From a virus, in IMG/VR virus record IMGVR_UViG_3300027734_000152, positions 1 to 38,195 of that record: a stretch of DNA of 38,195 nucleotides; one strand, 5' to 3'. Positions 15,820 to 23,841 of this stretch are shown one piece after another. The position numbers were made by a program, and so were the translations under genes. Positions within the stretch are counted from its first letter, which is position 1. Each line of letters begins with the position of its first letter. A model generated the notes under the pieces. That model ran no database searches, had not been told where the DNA came from, and saw only the letters and a program-made list of their open reading frames with translations.

Positions 15820-16611
15820 TTAACGGTTGCGTTGTGCCTCGTACTTCTTGATCTGCCGCATCCGTTCCGCTTCGATCCATTCCGACGTACTCATCGACTT
15901 TGTCGAACGAGGGTCGGTCGTATCATACGCGGGCGCGCCAGAAGCGCGGGCTGTGACAGGTGCAATCGGTGCCGGGGCGGTTGAAGTCTTTCTAACCGGC
16001 GGGCTTGAGGCCATGCCGGCTTCAAGTTTTCCGATCTCTTTTGCCTGCAAAATGGGCGGCAGCCGGGCAATGCGATCCGCTTCCTTCGGGTTGGAACCGA
16101 GCCAATACAGGACATCGGGGCCAATGTCGGACGCTTGGATGCTTTGCGCCATTGTCTCCGTGACGGACAGGTTGGGGTTGTAGGCGACTTGTTCGAAGTC
16201 GTCGTACCGATCCCGCGCTGATTCCTCACGGTCGTGGTAGCCATCAAGCAATGCCTGCTGCTGCTTGGCGGTTTCCCGCCTTGCCAACAACTCCTCCGCT
16301 TTACGTTCGGCCAAAGCCTCTGCGTAATCTTCGTAGGTGTTAAACTGGTCGGCGGTCAGATCAGAAGGCGATGCTGCTGCTTTCTGCGCTTGGGCCATTT
16401 CCAGTCTTTGGGCTTGCTCACGCTCCCACTTACGCTGTTCCCTTGCAAGCCGCTTGCCGACGATTGCGTCCAGTTCCTCCTGGGAGAAGGTCTTGGATGC
16501 TTCCTGTTCGACAGGCGTTTCCGGCGTCGTATTTTCTGCGGGCTGGATTGCTGCCGTGGCTTCCAGTTCCGGCGCGGAGGCACCCGCTTCAGTTGGGACA
16601 TTCTCGTCCAT
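15820..16611 (-). CDS. Capsid scaffolding protein
   Basis: The 263-residue protein is acidic at its N-terminus (PTEAGASAPELEATAAIQPA, ENTTPETPVEQEASK), then has the frequent scaffold motif FSQEELDAIVGKRLAREQRK, followed by a long charged coiled coil. The C-terminal end WIEAERMRQIKKYEAQRNR is a basic helix like the coat-binding helix-loop-helix of P22 scaffold. Its place directly before the coat gene is as in P22. It would fill the procapsid and leave before DNA packaging. An AGGGG ribosome binding site precedes the ATG. Confidence 0.9.
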   Translation of the reverse strand: MDENVPTEAGASAPELEATAAIQPAENTTPETPVEQEASKTFSQEELDAIVGKRLAREQRKWEREQAQRLEMAQAQKAAASPSDLTADQFNTYEDYAEALAERKAEELLARRETAKQQQALLDGYHDREESARDRYDDFEQVAYNPNLSVTETMAQSIQASDIGPDVLYWLGSNPKEADRIARLPPILQAKEIGKLEAGMASSPPVRKTSTAPAPIAPVTARASGAPAYDTTDPRSTKSMSTSEWIEAERMRQIKKYEAQRNR

Positions 16612-16631
16612 GTATAACCCCTATGGAGTTC

Positions 16632-16648
16632 CCGGTGAACCTCACCGG
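16632..16648 (-). promoter_or_regulatory. Hairpin in the scaffold gene leader
   Basis: CCGGTGA / TCACCGG form a perfect 7-bp stem with a 3-base loop, about 20 bases upstream of the scaffold start codon and just before its AGGGG ribosome binding site. There is no T-run, so it is not an intrinsic terminator; an effect on translation or mRNA stability is possible. Confidence 0.5.
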
Positions 16649-16654
16649 TACGGT

Positions 16655-16680
16655 TACTGTGTAACTTACACTATACAGTA
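16655..16680. promoter_or_regulatory. Nested inverted repeats upstream of the scaffold gene
   Basis: TACTGT at 16655-16660 pairs with ACAGTA at 16675-16680, and between them lies GTGTAA-C-TTACAC (16659-16671), a perfect 13-bp palindrome. This is in the 82-bp gap between the 99-residue gene and the scaffold gene, the largest gap in the head block. Such symmetry is usual for a regulator binding site; no convincing promoter hexamers were found beside it. Confidence 0.45.
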
Positions 16681-16693
16681 TCTGTGTGCAACA

Positions 16694-16993
16694 TTATGCC
16701 CAGACGCGGTGCGGGGATGCTGGCTGAACGCTGATCGGCGCCAACGCAGCAAGCTGCTCGTCGGTAAAATCGCCGCGGAGGTTGGTGTGCCAGCCAGGGT
16801 AGTCCACAACGATAGCAATAGGCTCACCGGACTTGTCCTTGGCTTTGCTGTAGCCCGTCACGCGGCTGAATGACCCGATGTGGTCGAGCGAGACGCCCGC
16901 GACCGGAAAACCTTCTTCGTCGGTGACACCAGCAGCGATCAGCGCAACAAGCATTTCTGCGTCGGTGTCGGTCATGAGATAAAGGTCGATCAT
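16694..16993 (-). CDS. Conserved phage protein of unknown function (99 aa)
   Basis: The product MIDLYLMTDTDAEMLVALIA, AGVTDEEGFPVAGVSLDHIG contains alpha-beta segments and the end GWHTNLRGDFTDEQLAALAP, ISVQPASPHRVWA. From memory, MIDLYLMTDTE-type proteins recur near capsid and fibre genes of many phages, and no function is assigned. It overlaps the spike gene stop as ATGA, so the two are translationally coupled. A role tied to the preceding carbohydrate-binding spike, such as a chaperone, is only a guess from this coupling. Confidence 0.65.
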   Translation of the reverse strand: MIDLYLMTDTDAEMLVALIAAGVTDEEGFPVAGVSLDHIGSFSRVTGYSKAKDKSGEPIAIVVDYPGWHTNLRGDFTDEQLAALAPISVQPASPHRVWA

Positions 16994-18273
16994 GCTGCAA
17001 GCGCCTGTAGCTGTGCGTCGGTGAGACGTGTCGTATAGTAGGTGATGTTGCGGAGGTGGCCGTTGAGCAGTCCACCGGCAAGGCTGCTGCCTCCAAGGGA
17101 TAGTTGCGTTACAGTTGGCATAGTTCCGCTTGTATCAGTCACGACAGCGCCTGTCGTAACGGTGGCAAAGTCGTCTAACCTAAAAGCCGATGCAAACTTA
17201 AACACAGTGCCATCGAAGGGGATTGAAGGTGTGGCAGCAATAGATGCCTGAGTAACACCGCCATCAACCACTTGAAGCGTGGATAGGCCCCCAGTTCGAA
17301 TATTATTGGCTGTAGTGCCATTATCAAATTGAAAAATACGTGTGGCTGGAGACGAGCCAATTGGGCGAATGCTATCGCCGCTTACGACAATCGACCCCTC
17401 ACTGGCGTTGTACCAACTTGAGAAGTTTGCCCCTGTAATCACCGCGTTGTCAGCCGCGCGGGTGACCGTGGATGCCACGGTGGGGACGTAACTGGTGGCA
17501 AACGTGCCGGCTTCGAGTTGCGCGCCGTAAAGAAACAGGCCGCTGGTGCCGTCGCCTATCAATATGGTAATCGAACCACTTTCAGCAAGAAAGATTTGAG
17601 GTGAAGATGAACCTGTTGCGTTAGCGGTTGCCAAAAGAGTGCAACGCCACCAACCGTTGCCAAAAGATGTCATAGATGCAGAAAGTGCGCCCGCACCCAC
17701 AGTAACAACTCCACTAATTAAGTCGAAATAAGTGGAAGTTGAGGCTGGAAATTGAGCTGAAAAACGCAAATTAATCTGGCTAAATTGATCGGCTTTAGCA
17801 AACACTGTAAATGCGTAAGTTATGCCACTGGTTACTGAAACGGGCTGGCCACAAGAGTGGTTAGCTGCTGGCGTAGTGTCGATAACAAACCTATCCGCGT
17901 TCGTCGTGCCGTCAGGCGAGGTCGTAGCGTTAGCCGTGATGCTGGAGCGAACCTTTGACCAGGAAGCGTTGTCAAATTCCTCCGAGCGCAGCAGCAAGTT
18001 GACCCGCTGTTCCTCAACCAACAAGCCCTTTGGCGCAAGCGTAACGGGATCGTAGTCAAAGCGCGGGGCGTTGATTGCCGCCGTTTGAATCAGCCCGTTG
18101 CTACCCACAAACGTAGCTGTGGTGGAACGGGTAAACGTGATGCGGGGGTCAAGGGTGTTGCCGGCCAAAAAGTTTAGTGACAAGCTTGGCACAAGCCGTC
18201 CGCCCGACGACAGAAACGTCGAAGCCAAAAGCCCTATAGAAAGGCCGTTACGGACGGGGATGCCAAAGCTCAT
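16990..18273 (-). CDS. Virion spike/fibre with carbohydrate-binding, lectin-like domains
   Basis: The 427-residue protein starts MSFGIPVRNGLSIGLLASTF. After a LDPRITFTRSTTATFVGSNG segment (about 41-60) comes a beta-sandwich region: GLLVEEQRVNLLLRSEEFDN, ASWSKV, then GITYAFTVFAKADQF and NGWWRCTLLATA, ending LYGAQLEAGTFATSYVPT. This order is typical of phage head-spike or receptor-binding proteins with concanavalin-like folds. The C-terminus (SLAGGLLNGHLRNITYYTTR, LTDAQLQALA) resembles the end of a LamG-type lectin domain. The ATG at 18273 overlaps the upstream TGA as ATGA; a further upstream start would read through that gene. Confidence 0.75.
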   Translation of the reverse strand: MSFGIPVRNGLSIGLLASTFLSSGGRLVPSLSLNFLAGNTLDPRITFTRSTTATFVGSNGLIQTAAINAPRFDYDPVTLAPKGLLVEEQRVNLLLRSEEFDNASWSKVRSSITANATTSPDGTTNADRFVIDTTPAANHSCGQPVSVTSGITYAFTVFAKADQFSQINLRFSAQFPASTSTYFDLISGVVTVGAGALSASMTSFGNGWWRCTLLATANATGSSSPQIFLAESGSITILIGDGTSGLFLYGAQLEAGTFATSYVPTVASTVTRAADNAVITGANFSSWYNASEGSIVVSGDSIRPIGSSPATRIFQFDNGTTANNIRTGGLSTLQVVDGGVTQASIAATPSIPFDGTVFKFASAFRLDDFATVTTGAVVTDTSGTMPTVTQLSLGGSSLAGGLLNGHLRNITYYTTRLTDAQLQALAA

Positions 18274-18572
18274 CGAATGTTGATCGGCTTTGCGTACATC
18301 GTGCCGCCGGCGCTGATCTGGATCGCGCTGACGCGCCACACACCGCCAGTTCCCTGCGGGACGGTGATCGGCACGGGCGTGTAGGCAGGCAGCGGTGTGG
18401 CTGCGGACGTGGCGGTCACGCCTTCACCAACCAGGACGTAGGCATCAGTTGTACACCACACCAGCACGCCCTGCGGGCCGGCGTTCCAGCCGGTCACAGA
18501 CCCGGCGGTGCCGGTGTAAGCCGCGCTTTGCGTCGCAAACCCGGCGTCATTCAATGGGCGAAGCAGTTCCAT
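18270..18572 (-). CDS. Small structural protein (100 aa)
   Basis: MELLRPLNDAGFATQSAAYT is followed by GTAGSVTGWNAGPQGVLVWC, TTDAYVLVGEG and a beta-rich end GGVWRVSAIQISAGGTMYAK. The layout (one short beta domain with a W-x-x-G-P-Q-G-V-x-V-W-x-T-T-D core) is, from memory, frequent beside phage fibre or head genes and has no assigned function. Its stop overlaps the start of the lectin-like spike, which argues for a partner role. No catalytic residues stand out. Confidence 0.6.
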   Translation of the reverse strand: MELLRPLNDAGFATQSAAYTGTAGSVTGWNAGPQGVLVWCTTDAYVLVGEGVTATSAATPLPAYTPVPITVPQGTGGVWRVSAIQISAGGTMYAKPINIR

Positions 18573-18581
18573 AGTCGTTCC

Positions 18582-18944
18582 TTACGCCAGAAATTTGAGC
18601 TTATACAACGAAGTGTAATACAGCCCGAAAATTTCGTCGATAATGTTCTGGAGCGGGGTACACTCCTTATCGACGACCTTATAGCGCATTTGCTCAAGGT
18701 CTTCTAGCTGGCCTTCGAGGAACTCGACCACGTTGTTGGTCTTTTTGGCCGACATCAGCGAGATCGGCCCGATCAGGCCGTACTTGCCTTGGTAGGCTTC
18801 GGCAAACTTGTCTGCCAGGTCGATAATGCCGTCATAGAACTCGTTCAGCGCAATGTGCTTGGCATAGCTGCGCGTGTTCAGGTGGGCGGAATGGGTCACA
18901 TCCCGCGCCAGAAACAACATCCCTACAAAGTCCGCGCACTTCAT
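18582..18944 (-). CDS. DUF5856-like helical protein next to the portal (120 aa)
   Basis: The product MKCADFVGMLFLARDVTHSA, HLNTRSYAKHIALNEFYDGI, IDLADKFAEAYQGKYG is all-helical with well-placed H, E and D residues (H18, H21, H30, E35, D38, D43), reminiscent of the ferritin/Dps four-helix fold. From memory this matches the phage family DUF5856, usually encoded beside the portal gene. Metal binding is possible but unproven. Its ATG overlaps the portal TGA as ATGA, so it is made in step with the portal. Confidence 0.75.
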   Translation of the reverse strand: MKCADFVGMLFLARDVTHSAHLNTRSYAKHIALNEFYDGIIDLADKFAEAYQGKYGLIGPISLMSAKKTNNVVEFLEGQLEDLEQMRYKVVDKECTPLQNIIDEIFGLYYTSLYKLKFLA

Positions 18945-21160
18945 TCCATCATTCCTTCAGGCGGCATTTCGGGCTGCATCTCGGGCATTTCCGGCTGCAT
19001 CTCTGGCTGCTCCATGTCGGGCATCTCGCGCATCTGCGGCGCGCCGCCGATCAGGTCACCGGTGTCCAGCGCCGCGGCGATTGTACCCATCACGATGTCC
19101 TGAATCTGCTCTGGCGTCATGCTCTGCTGCACGGCGCTGATCCGCTTCGTCTCGGCGTCGTAGGCGTCCACCTGGGCCTTGTATTCCTTGATGTCCACTT
19201 CGCGCTGGGCAACGCTGTCCTGCACGTTGGCAATGATGTCCGTCATGCGGTTTAGTTCTTGCGTCATGGCTTCCATCTGCTGCTGGGCTGCCATCATCTC
19301 AGGCGACTGATCGCCTTCCGCCAGAACCTTCGGATCAAGAATCTTCTTAAACCGCGCTGCCATCTCCTGCGCGCCGGGCCAATCCATGTTCTTGATGAAC
19401 AGATCGCCCGCCACAGTCCAAAGCTGCGGGTTGGATTGCAGGATCATCGACATGGCGTCCAAGGCTTCCTGACGCTTGGTCATGTAACCTGGGCCAGTCG
19501 TGACCATCACGTCGTAGGTGCCGATGCTGGGGTTGTAGACCTTCTCGATCATCGCACCCATCTGGTCACGGATTTCCTTGACTGGTTCCGGCTGCGACGG
19601 GTTGAACTTGACCATGCTGACTTCGCCGTCAACGCCGATGATGCGGGCGATGCGTTGCGTGTCGTAAATCTTCGGGATCATGTCCACGATCTGCCGGGTG
19701 ATGTGGCGGATCGCGCGGGCCAAGTTGTCCACGTAGTGGTACGTGCCAACGTCGCCCTGCTTCTCGCGGGCAAGGATGGCCTTACCGGAGCGTTCGTTGC
19801 CCTGCATCCCAAGGCTGGCGTCGTACTGGCCGGTGGTTCCCTTGATGTCGTCAGCAGCCCCCATCTTGGCTTGGATCAAGCCGGTCTGGGGCAACGGAGG
19901 CGGCGCGCGCTGAGGCAGCGGGAGGACAGCCCCGGCACCGTCCGTCACGTCGGGATTGACCTCCAGATACGGCCAATTGGTCGTATTGGCGGTCTTCCAC
20001 TGCATCTCGTAGCCTTCAAACTGGCCGCCATAGCCAATGAAGGGTGCCTTGGGTGCCAGCGCCAGCATCTCGGCTTCTTGGCTTGTCCAGTAGTTGTACA
20101 TCCGCTGGGCGTCCTTGGCGTTCCGCACAAGCCCGCTGATGTACATCTGGCCTTCAACTTCCCACTCGTTGCCGATGACGCGCACGACCGGAATCCACTT
20201 GCCGGCCCACTCGCGCTCTTGCAGCACGTCGTAGCCGTTGGTTTTCATCCACATGACCTTCTTGCGGTCAACTTCGCGGCTGCGGAGCGGTTTGCCAAAC
20301 ATGGCCATAAGCTGCTTGTCCTGCGGCGTGCCGCGGTAGGCAGTCTGGTTGTCCGGATACAGGTGCAACGTGGCTTTTTCGTATTTGTTGTAGAAATATT
20401 CCGCGATGCGGATCGTGTCTTCCTGAAGCCACGCCGAAAGGCCCTGATCGCCCACGCCTTGGCTGTACAGCGTGCTGATCGGCGTGGCGTCCGGAAACTC
20501 CCGTTCGTATTCTTCTTTAAGGATGTCTTCGGTGATGAAGCACCACTCAGCGTCGGCGCCGCACGGGTCTTGGATCGTCGGGTCCATGTAGACGCTGAAC
20601 GAGTTGCGGACGCGCCCGATGCGGATGTCCTGATCGAACGTCTCGTCGTTGCAGTATTCCGTCAGCAGGCGGATGTAGCCCTCGCCGTAGGTCACCTGGT
20701 TGTCGCAGGCGGTGTCGTAGGCCACGTCGGCGTCGGACATATACTCAATGTGCCGCACCACGCCGTTGAAAATCTCAGCGACCTGCACGTCGGCGTTGTC
20801 GTCTGCGGGGATGACCTTGCCGCTGGGCCGGTTCTGGCGCTGCTCGTTGGTCACCTGACGGACGTGCTGCGGCAGCTTGTTGATGGTCAGGCACGGACGC
20901 GCGTTGATCGTCTGGCCCTGCACACTACCACGGGTGGCCAGCACGTCGGCGGGCCACTGCCACTGGTTGTCAGGGCTGCCGGCCATGAACCGCAGATCGT
21001 CCAGTTCGTCTTCACGGCTGTCCGAATACGCCGACTGCGCCATCTTCAGGCGGTGGCGCATGGTTGCCATCTTGTCTTCGTCGCGCGCAGGCACCTTCTC
21101 AGGGTTTGACCCCACATTGGCGACTTTACCCGCCGCTACCATGCCTGTGGGGTCGGCCAT
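18941..21160 (-). CDS. Portal protein, P22 gp1-like
   Basis: At 739 residues it is the size of P22 portal (725). Segments DELDDLRFMAGSPDNQWQWP, TINKLPQHVRQVTNEQRQNR, YDTACDNQVTYGEGYIRLLT and NSFSVYMDPTIQDPCGADAE are typical of that family. It forms the dodecameric ring at one capsid vertex through which DNA is pumped by the terminase. The C-terminus is a long Q/E/M-rich tail (EMPDMEQPEMQPEMPEMQPE) in place of the coiled barrel of P22. The ATG at 21160 is chosen because the preceding 46-residue gene ends 4 bases before it; an in-frame start at 21211 would overlap that gene. Confidence 0.93.
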   Translation of the reverse strand: MADPTGMVAAGKVANVGSNPEKVPARDEDKMATMRHRLKMAQSAYSDSREDELDDLRFMAGSPDNQWQWPADVLATRGSVQGQTINARPCLTINKLPQHVRQVTNEQRQNRPSGKVIPADDNADVQVAEIFNGVVRHIEYMSDADVAYDTACDNQVTYGEGYIRLLTEYCNDETFDQDIRIGRVRNSFSVYMDPTIQDPCGADAEWCFITEDILKEEYEREFPDATPISTLYSQGVGDQGLSAWLQEDTIRIAEYFYNKYEKATLHLYPDNQTAYRGTPQDKQLMAMFGKPLRSREVDRKKVMWMKTNGYDVLQEREWAGKWIPVVRVIGNEWEVEGQMYISGLVRNAKDAQRMYNYWTSQEAEMLALAPKAPFIGYGGQFEGYEMQWKTANTTNWPYLEVNPDVTDGAGAVLPLPQRAPPPLPQTGLIQAKMGAADDIKGTTGQYDASLGMQGNERSGKAILAREKQGDVGTYHYVDNLARAIRHITRQIVDMIPKIYDTQRIARIIGVDGEVSMVKFNPSQPEPVKEIRDQMGAMIEKVYNPSIGTYDVMVTTGPGYMTKRQEALDAMSMILQSNPQLWTVAGDLFIKNMDWPGAQEMAARFKKILDPKVLAEGDQSPEMMAAQQQMEAMTQELNRMTDIIANVQDSVAQREVDIKEYKAQVDAYDAETKRISAVQQSMTPEQIQDIVMGTIAAALDTGDLIGGAPQMREMPDMEQPEMQPEMPEMQPEMPPEGMME

Positions 21161-21164
21161 ATGC

Positions 21165-21305
21165 TTACTTCTTACCCTTTTTGGCCGCTTCGCGCTTGAC
21201 GCTGTAGGCAATGGCTACAGCCTGTTTGACTGGCTTGCCAGCCTTCACTTCCGCCTTGATGTTCTTGCGAAACGCCTCTTTGCCGGCAGATTTGGACAAA
21301 GGCAT
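21165..21305 (-). CDS. Tiny basic protein (46 aa) before the portal
   Basis: The product MPLSKSAGKEAFRKNIKAEV, KAGKPVKQAVAIAYSVKREA, AKKGKK is very lysine-rich. From memory the pattern (M-P-L-x-K-x-x-x-x-x-x-F-x-x-N-x-x-x-E ... GKPxKQAVAIAYSVKRE) recurs beside portal or terminase genes in many phages, which argues that it is a real gene; its function is unknown. The stop is 4 bases from the portal ATG. A DNA- or RNA-binding role during packaging is a reasonable guess from charge alone. Confidence 0.8.
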   Translation of the reverse strand: MPLSKSAGKEAFRKNIKAEVKAGKPVKQAVAIAYSVKREAAKKGKK

Positions 21306-21306
21306 C

Positions 21307-21471
21307 TTATTTGCCCTTCTTCATGGGCGTCTCACGCATCCGCGTGGTGATGCTGATGATGTCCTTGCCGCCCGGCATGGGCTTACGCGCCAACGGGATC
21401 GCGTCCATTTCGGCCTTCGGCTTGGGCATTTTCAGGCCCATCGGCATCTTGGCGGGGGTCATGCGGCGCAT
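21307..21471 (-). CDS. Tiny basic, methionine-rich protein (54 aa)
   Basis: The protein MRRMTPAKMPMGLKMPKPKA, EMDAIPLARKPMPGGKDIIS, ITTRMRETPMKKGK has many M, K, R and P residues and looks disordered. Its start overlaps the upstream stop as TAATG. The last bases, AAGAAGGGCAAATAA, are almost the same as those at the end of the next gene upstream (AAAAAGGGCAAATAA), so the two share their C-terminal KGK end, pointing to duplication or to a conserved signal. No family is recognised. Confidence 0.7.
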   Translation of the reverse strand: MRRMTPAKMPMGLKMPKPKAEMDAIPLARKPMPGGKDIISITTRMRETPMKKGK

Positions 21472-21623
21472 TATTTGCCCTTTTTCGCTGTTTTGGCGCT
21501 ATTTTTGAAGTCTTTGGCTGTTGGGGCCCCCTTGTCGCCCGCTTTACGCATTTTTTCGCCAGAACCAGCGGCAATCCGCTCCTTTTTGGCGTTGATGTTC
21601 GCATACAGACCTGGCTTCTTCAT
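21471..21623 (-). CDS. Tiny basic protein (50 aa), conserved in phages
   Basis: The product MKKPGLYANINAKKERIAAG, SGEKMRKAGDKGAPTAKDFK, NSAKTAKKGK is highly basic. From memory this MKKPGLYANIxAKxxRIAAGSGE sequence is widely conserved next to terminase and portal genes of phages and has no known function. Such strong conservation in a 50-residue protein supports an essential part in packaging or assembly. Start overlaps the upstream gene as ATGA, stop overlaps the next as TAATG. Confidence 0.82.
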   Translation of the reverse strand: MKKPGLYANINAKKERIAAGSGEKMRKAGDKGAPTAKDFKNSAKTAKKGK

Positions 21624-21886
21624 GAGCATTTCCACCGTTTGAGGCTGGCTTTGGCGCGTTCGCCATCCTTAGCCTTAGCTGCTACTGCGCCCATACGCGC
21701 ACAAAAACTGGCCTTACGCCCTGCATCCGCCTTCGTCTTGGGGTTGGGTGCCGGCGGCTTCAGGTTCGACCCGGTCTCGCGGTTGTACTTCTCGCGGCCC
21801 TTGGCCGTCAATCCCGCACCCTTGGCCGCAGAGAGCTTTTCCCCACGACCCACGGCCAGCGAAACAGACTTTTTCTTGTCGGCCAA
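21620..21886 (-). CDS. DUF6321-like basic protein (88 aa)
   Basis: The core KGAGLTAKGREKYNRETGSN, LKPPAPNPKTKADAGRKASF, CARMGA ... RAKASLKRWKCS matches, from memory, the phage domain DUF6321: a basic segment with G-L-T-A-K-G-R-x-K-Y-N, S-F-C-A-R-M and a C-terminal L-K-R-W-x-C. The two conserved cysteines could bind metal. I place the start at TTG 21886, one base after the terminase stop, giving MADKKKSVSLAVGRGEK with a GGATGGG ribosome binding site; another TTG at 21952 would overlap the terminase by 65 bases. The stop overlaps the next start as ATGA. Confidence 0.75.
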   Translation of the reverse strand: MADKKKSVSLAVGRGEKLSAAKGAGLTAKGREKYNRETGSNLKPPAPNPKTKADAGRKASFCARMGAVAAKAKDGERAKASLKRWKCS

Positions 21887-21887
21887 T

Positions 21888-23414
21888 TTACGAACCCATC
21901 CAAGAATTGGACACTCCGCCGGGAGAATATCCGCCGCCGCGTTTTTTGTCAACGCGCCCTTCTCTGTGCGCCACTGGGAACGCGAACGTCACCGCGATGG
22001 CGTCGGCAGCGTCGGGTGACGCCAGCCCGCGGGCCTTCATATCCTTCTTCGACTCAAGGAACAGCGTCCCCTTGCTGTCCGGCTTCGTCTTTGGCCCGAT
22101 CAGATCAGACTTCAGAAAGCGGTCGTTCGGCACGCTGGCTGTCTTGAGCCACTCGCGCATGGCGCCCCACATCTCAGCCCGCTTGTTGCCGTACATAAGC
22201 TGTTTCTGCGCCTTGTTGCCGAAGTTGACGCCGCGCACCTTGTACCGCTGCTCTTTCAGCCGATCCACGACGCCTGCACCCAGGCCGCCCTCGTCGATCA
22301 CGGTCAGCGCGGGCTTGTATTCTTCGATGGCCTCGATGACGTGGCCGACCACCTCCATTGTGTCAGCGCCGCGCAGCCGTTTGATGGCAACTATATCGCG
22401 TCCTTGCCGCACCGCGATGACGGTGGCATCCGATCCAAACCGCGCCGGATCAACGCCGATGGTAATCGGTGCCGACTCATCCTTCAACCTAGGCCGCTTC
22501 ATGGCGTCGTCCACCAGATTGACCGGAATGAACTGATCGTCGCCTTCTGACGGGAACTGACCGTAGACCTCGACGTTGGCCTGGTAGCTGTCTGCGCCAT
22601 ACTCGTTGATGATGCGCTGGTACAGGTTCTTGTCGGTTCCCTCGACCTCGCGCGCGTCGATGTTGCGCGTGCGCCAGAACGCCCGCTTGCTGTTGAACGT
22701 CTCGTAGAAGTAGCCGGTGTTGCGCCGCGGGTTGGAAAACGCAACGTGAAAGCGGTGCGGCGTGTTCTCCGTGAAGAAGCCGTCGCTGACCGACCAGATG
22801 CTGTCGGGGATACCGCTGGCCTCGTCAAAGATCAGCATCACGCCGTCCCAGTTGTGAACCCCGGCGTAGGCGTCGGGGTTCTCCTCCGACCACAGCCGGC
22901 CCTCGACGGCCCAGTAGCGTGTGCCTTTCTTGAGGTCGCGCTCGACCAGTTCCGTGATCCACTTGGCCGGCATGATGCGTGTAGCGGCGATCTCGAACCA
23001 GTGGCTGTTCATGGCCATCGCCAGCCACTTGGTGATCTCGGCCCAAGTCACCGACCGTAGCTGCGCCTCGCTGTTGGCCGATACAATTGTGGTAGACCCG
23101 ATGCGCGTGGACAGCATCCAATGCACCAGCCAACTGACCAGCGCCGACTTGCCGATACCGCGGCCTGACGCCACTGCCTTGCGGAAGGTGTCGTAGTCCA
23201 CCTTGCCGCCGTTGTCCTTGATGTGGTCGCGGATGTCGGCCAACACCGCGCGCTGCCATTTGCGCGGCCCTTGGAAGTGTTCCAGCGGCGTACCCGGCTC
23301 ACCCCACGGGTAGGTCAGCAGCACAAACGCCAGTGGGTCATCCTTGATAGCCGGCGACCACAGCCGGCTCATCAGAGCCATCTCGTCCTGCGCTGAGTAG
23401 ATTGGCTGCTGCAC
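21888..23414 (-). CDS. Terminase large subunit (TerL)
   Basis: The 508-residue protein has an ATPase half with Walker A ASGRGIGKSALVSW (82-95) and Walker B LIFDEAS (D197, E198), then a nuclease half with ITIGVDPARFGSDATV (D322), LTVIDEGGLGAGVVDR (D374) and LASPDAADAIAV (D468, D471). This is the phage packaging motor: the ATPase drives DNA through the portal and the RNase-H-like nuclease cuts the concatemer. The start at 23414 gives a 77-base overlap with the small subunit gene. All key residues are present. Confidence 0.95.
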   Translation of the reverse strand: MQQPIYSAQDEMALMSRLWSPAIKDDPLAFVLLTYPWGEPGTPLEHFQGPRKWQRAVLADIRDHIKDNGGKVDYDTFRKAVASGRGIGKSALVSWLVHWMLSTRIGSTTIVSANSEAQLRSVTWAEITKWLAMAMNSHWFEIAATRIMPAKWITELVERDLKKGTRYWAVEGRLWSEENPDAYAGVHNWDGVMLIFDEASGIPDSIWSVSDGFFTENTPHRFHVAFSNPRRNTGYFYETFNSKRAFWRTRNIDAREVEGTDKNLYQRIINEYGADSYQANVEVYGQFPSEGDDQFIPVNLVDDAMKRPRLKDESAPITIGVDPARFGSDATVIAVRQGRDIVAIKRLRGADTMEVVGHVIEAIEEYKPALTVIDEGGLGAGVVDRLKEQRYKVRGVNFGNKAQKQLMYGNKRAEMWGAMREWLKTASVPNDRFLKSDLIGPKTKPDSKGTLFLESKKDMKARGLASPDAADAIAVTFAFPVAHREGRVDKKRGGGYSPGGVSNSWMGS

Positions 23415-23835
23415 TGTTGTTGTCCTCTATGCGGGGCAGTACGGTGTACAGCCCCTCTATGACGCGGCTCTGCGCTTTTTCCAGCGCCGCGGTGATGCTG
23501 ATCTGCTGGTCGATGTTTACGTCGATCTGCTGCTTGGCCACCCAGCCGTGGTTGTGCTTGAGGATGTCCAGCGCCGCCCTGGCGTCGCCTGACGCTGCGG
23601 CGTTGTACATCGTCTTGGCGGCGGACAGTTCGCCATCAGCGCGGCCCTTCATCTCGGCGATCTCGACCAGCGCATCAAACTCAGCCAGGCGCCGGAACTG
23701 CGCGGGAGTGAGGCCAGCGGCCAACGCCAGACTGTCGCCTTTCAGGCCATAACGCGCGGCTTCGTAGATCGCTTCCAGACGCGCCTCGGTGGCTTCTGGG
23801 CGTTCGGGTGCGAACGGCAGGGAATAGAAGGTCAT
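23338..23835 (-). CDS. Terminase small subunit (TerS), likely
   Basis: The 165-residue protein is helical and begins with a helix-turn-helix-like stretch: LEAIYEAARYGLKGDSLALA, AGLTPAQFRRLAEFD (residues about 21-55), followed by EIAEMKGRADGELSAAKTMY, NAAASGDARAALDILKHNHG, the usual layout of small terminases (DNA-binding head, oligomerisation helices). It is directly upstream of, and overlaps, the large subunit gene. It should recognise the packaging site and load TerL. No Shine-Dalgarno sequence lies before the ATG, and a promoter with its expected start at the ATG lies just upstream. Confidence 0.88.
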   Translation of the reverse strand: MTFYSLPFAPERPEATEARLEAIYEAARYGLKGDSLALAAGLTPAQFRRLAEFDALVEIAEMKGRADGELSAAKTMYNAAASGDARAALDILKHNHGWVAKQQIDVNIDQQISITAALEKAQSRVIEGLYTVLPRIEDNNSAAANLLSAGRDGSDEPAVVAGYQG

Positions 23836-23841
23836 GGTGCC

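Noticed and set aside
19259-21109. Long open frame on the plus strand opposite the portal gene (over 600 codons), and a similar one opposite the coat gene (14563-15984)
   Set aside because: Antisense shadow frames are expected in GC-rich genes with strong third-position bias; the products are H/V/R/L-rich without motifs and the opposite strand encodes clear portal and coat proteins.
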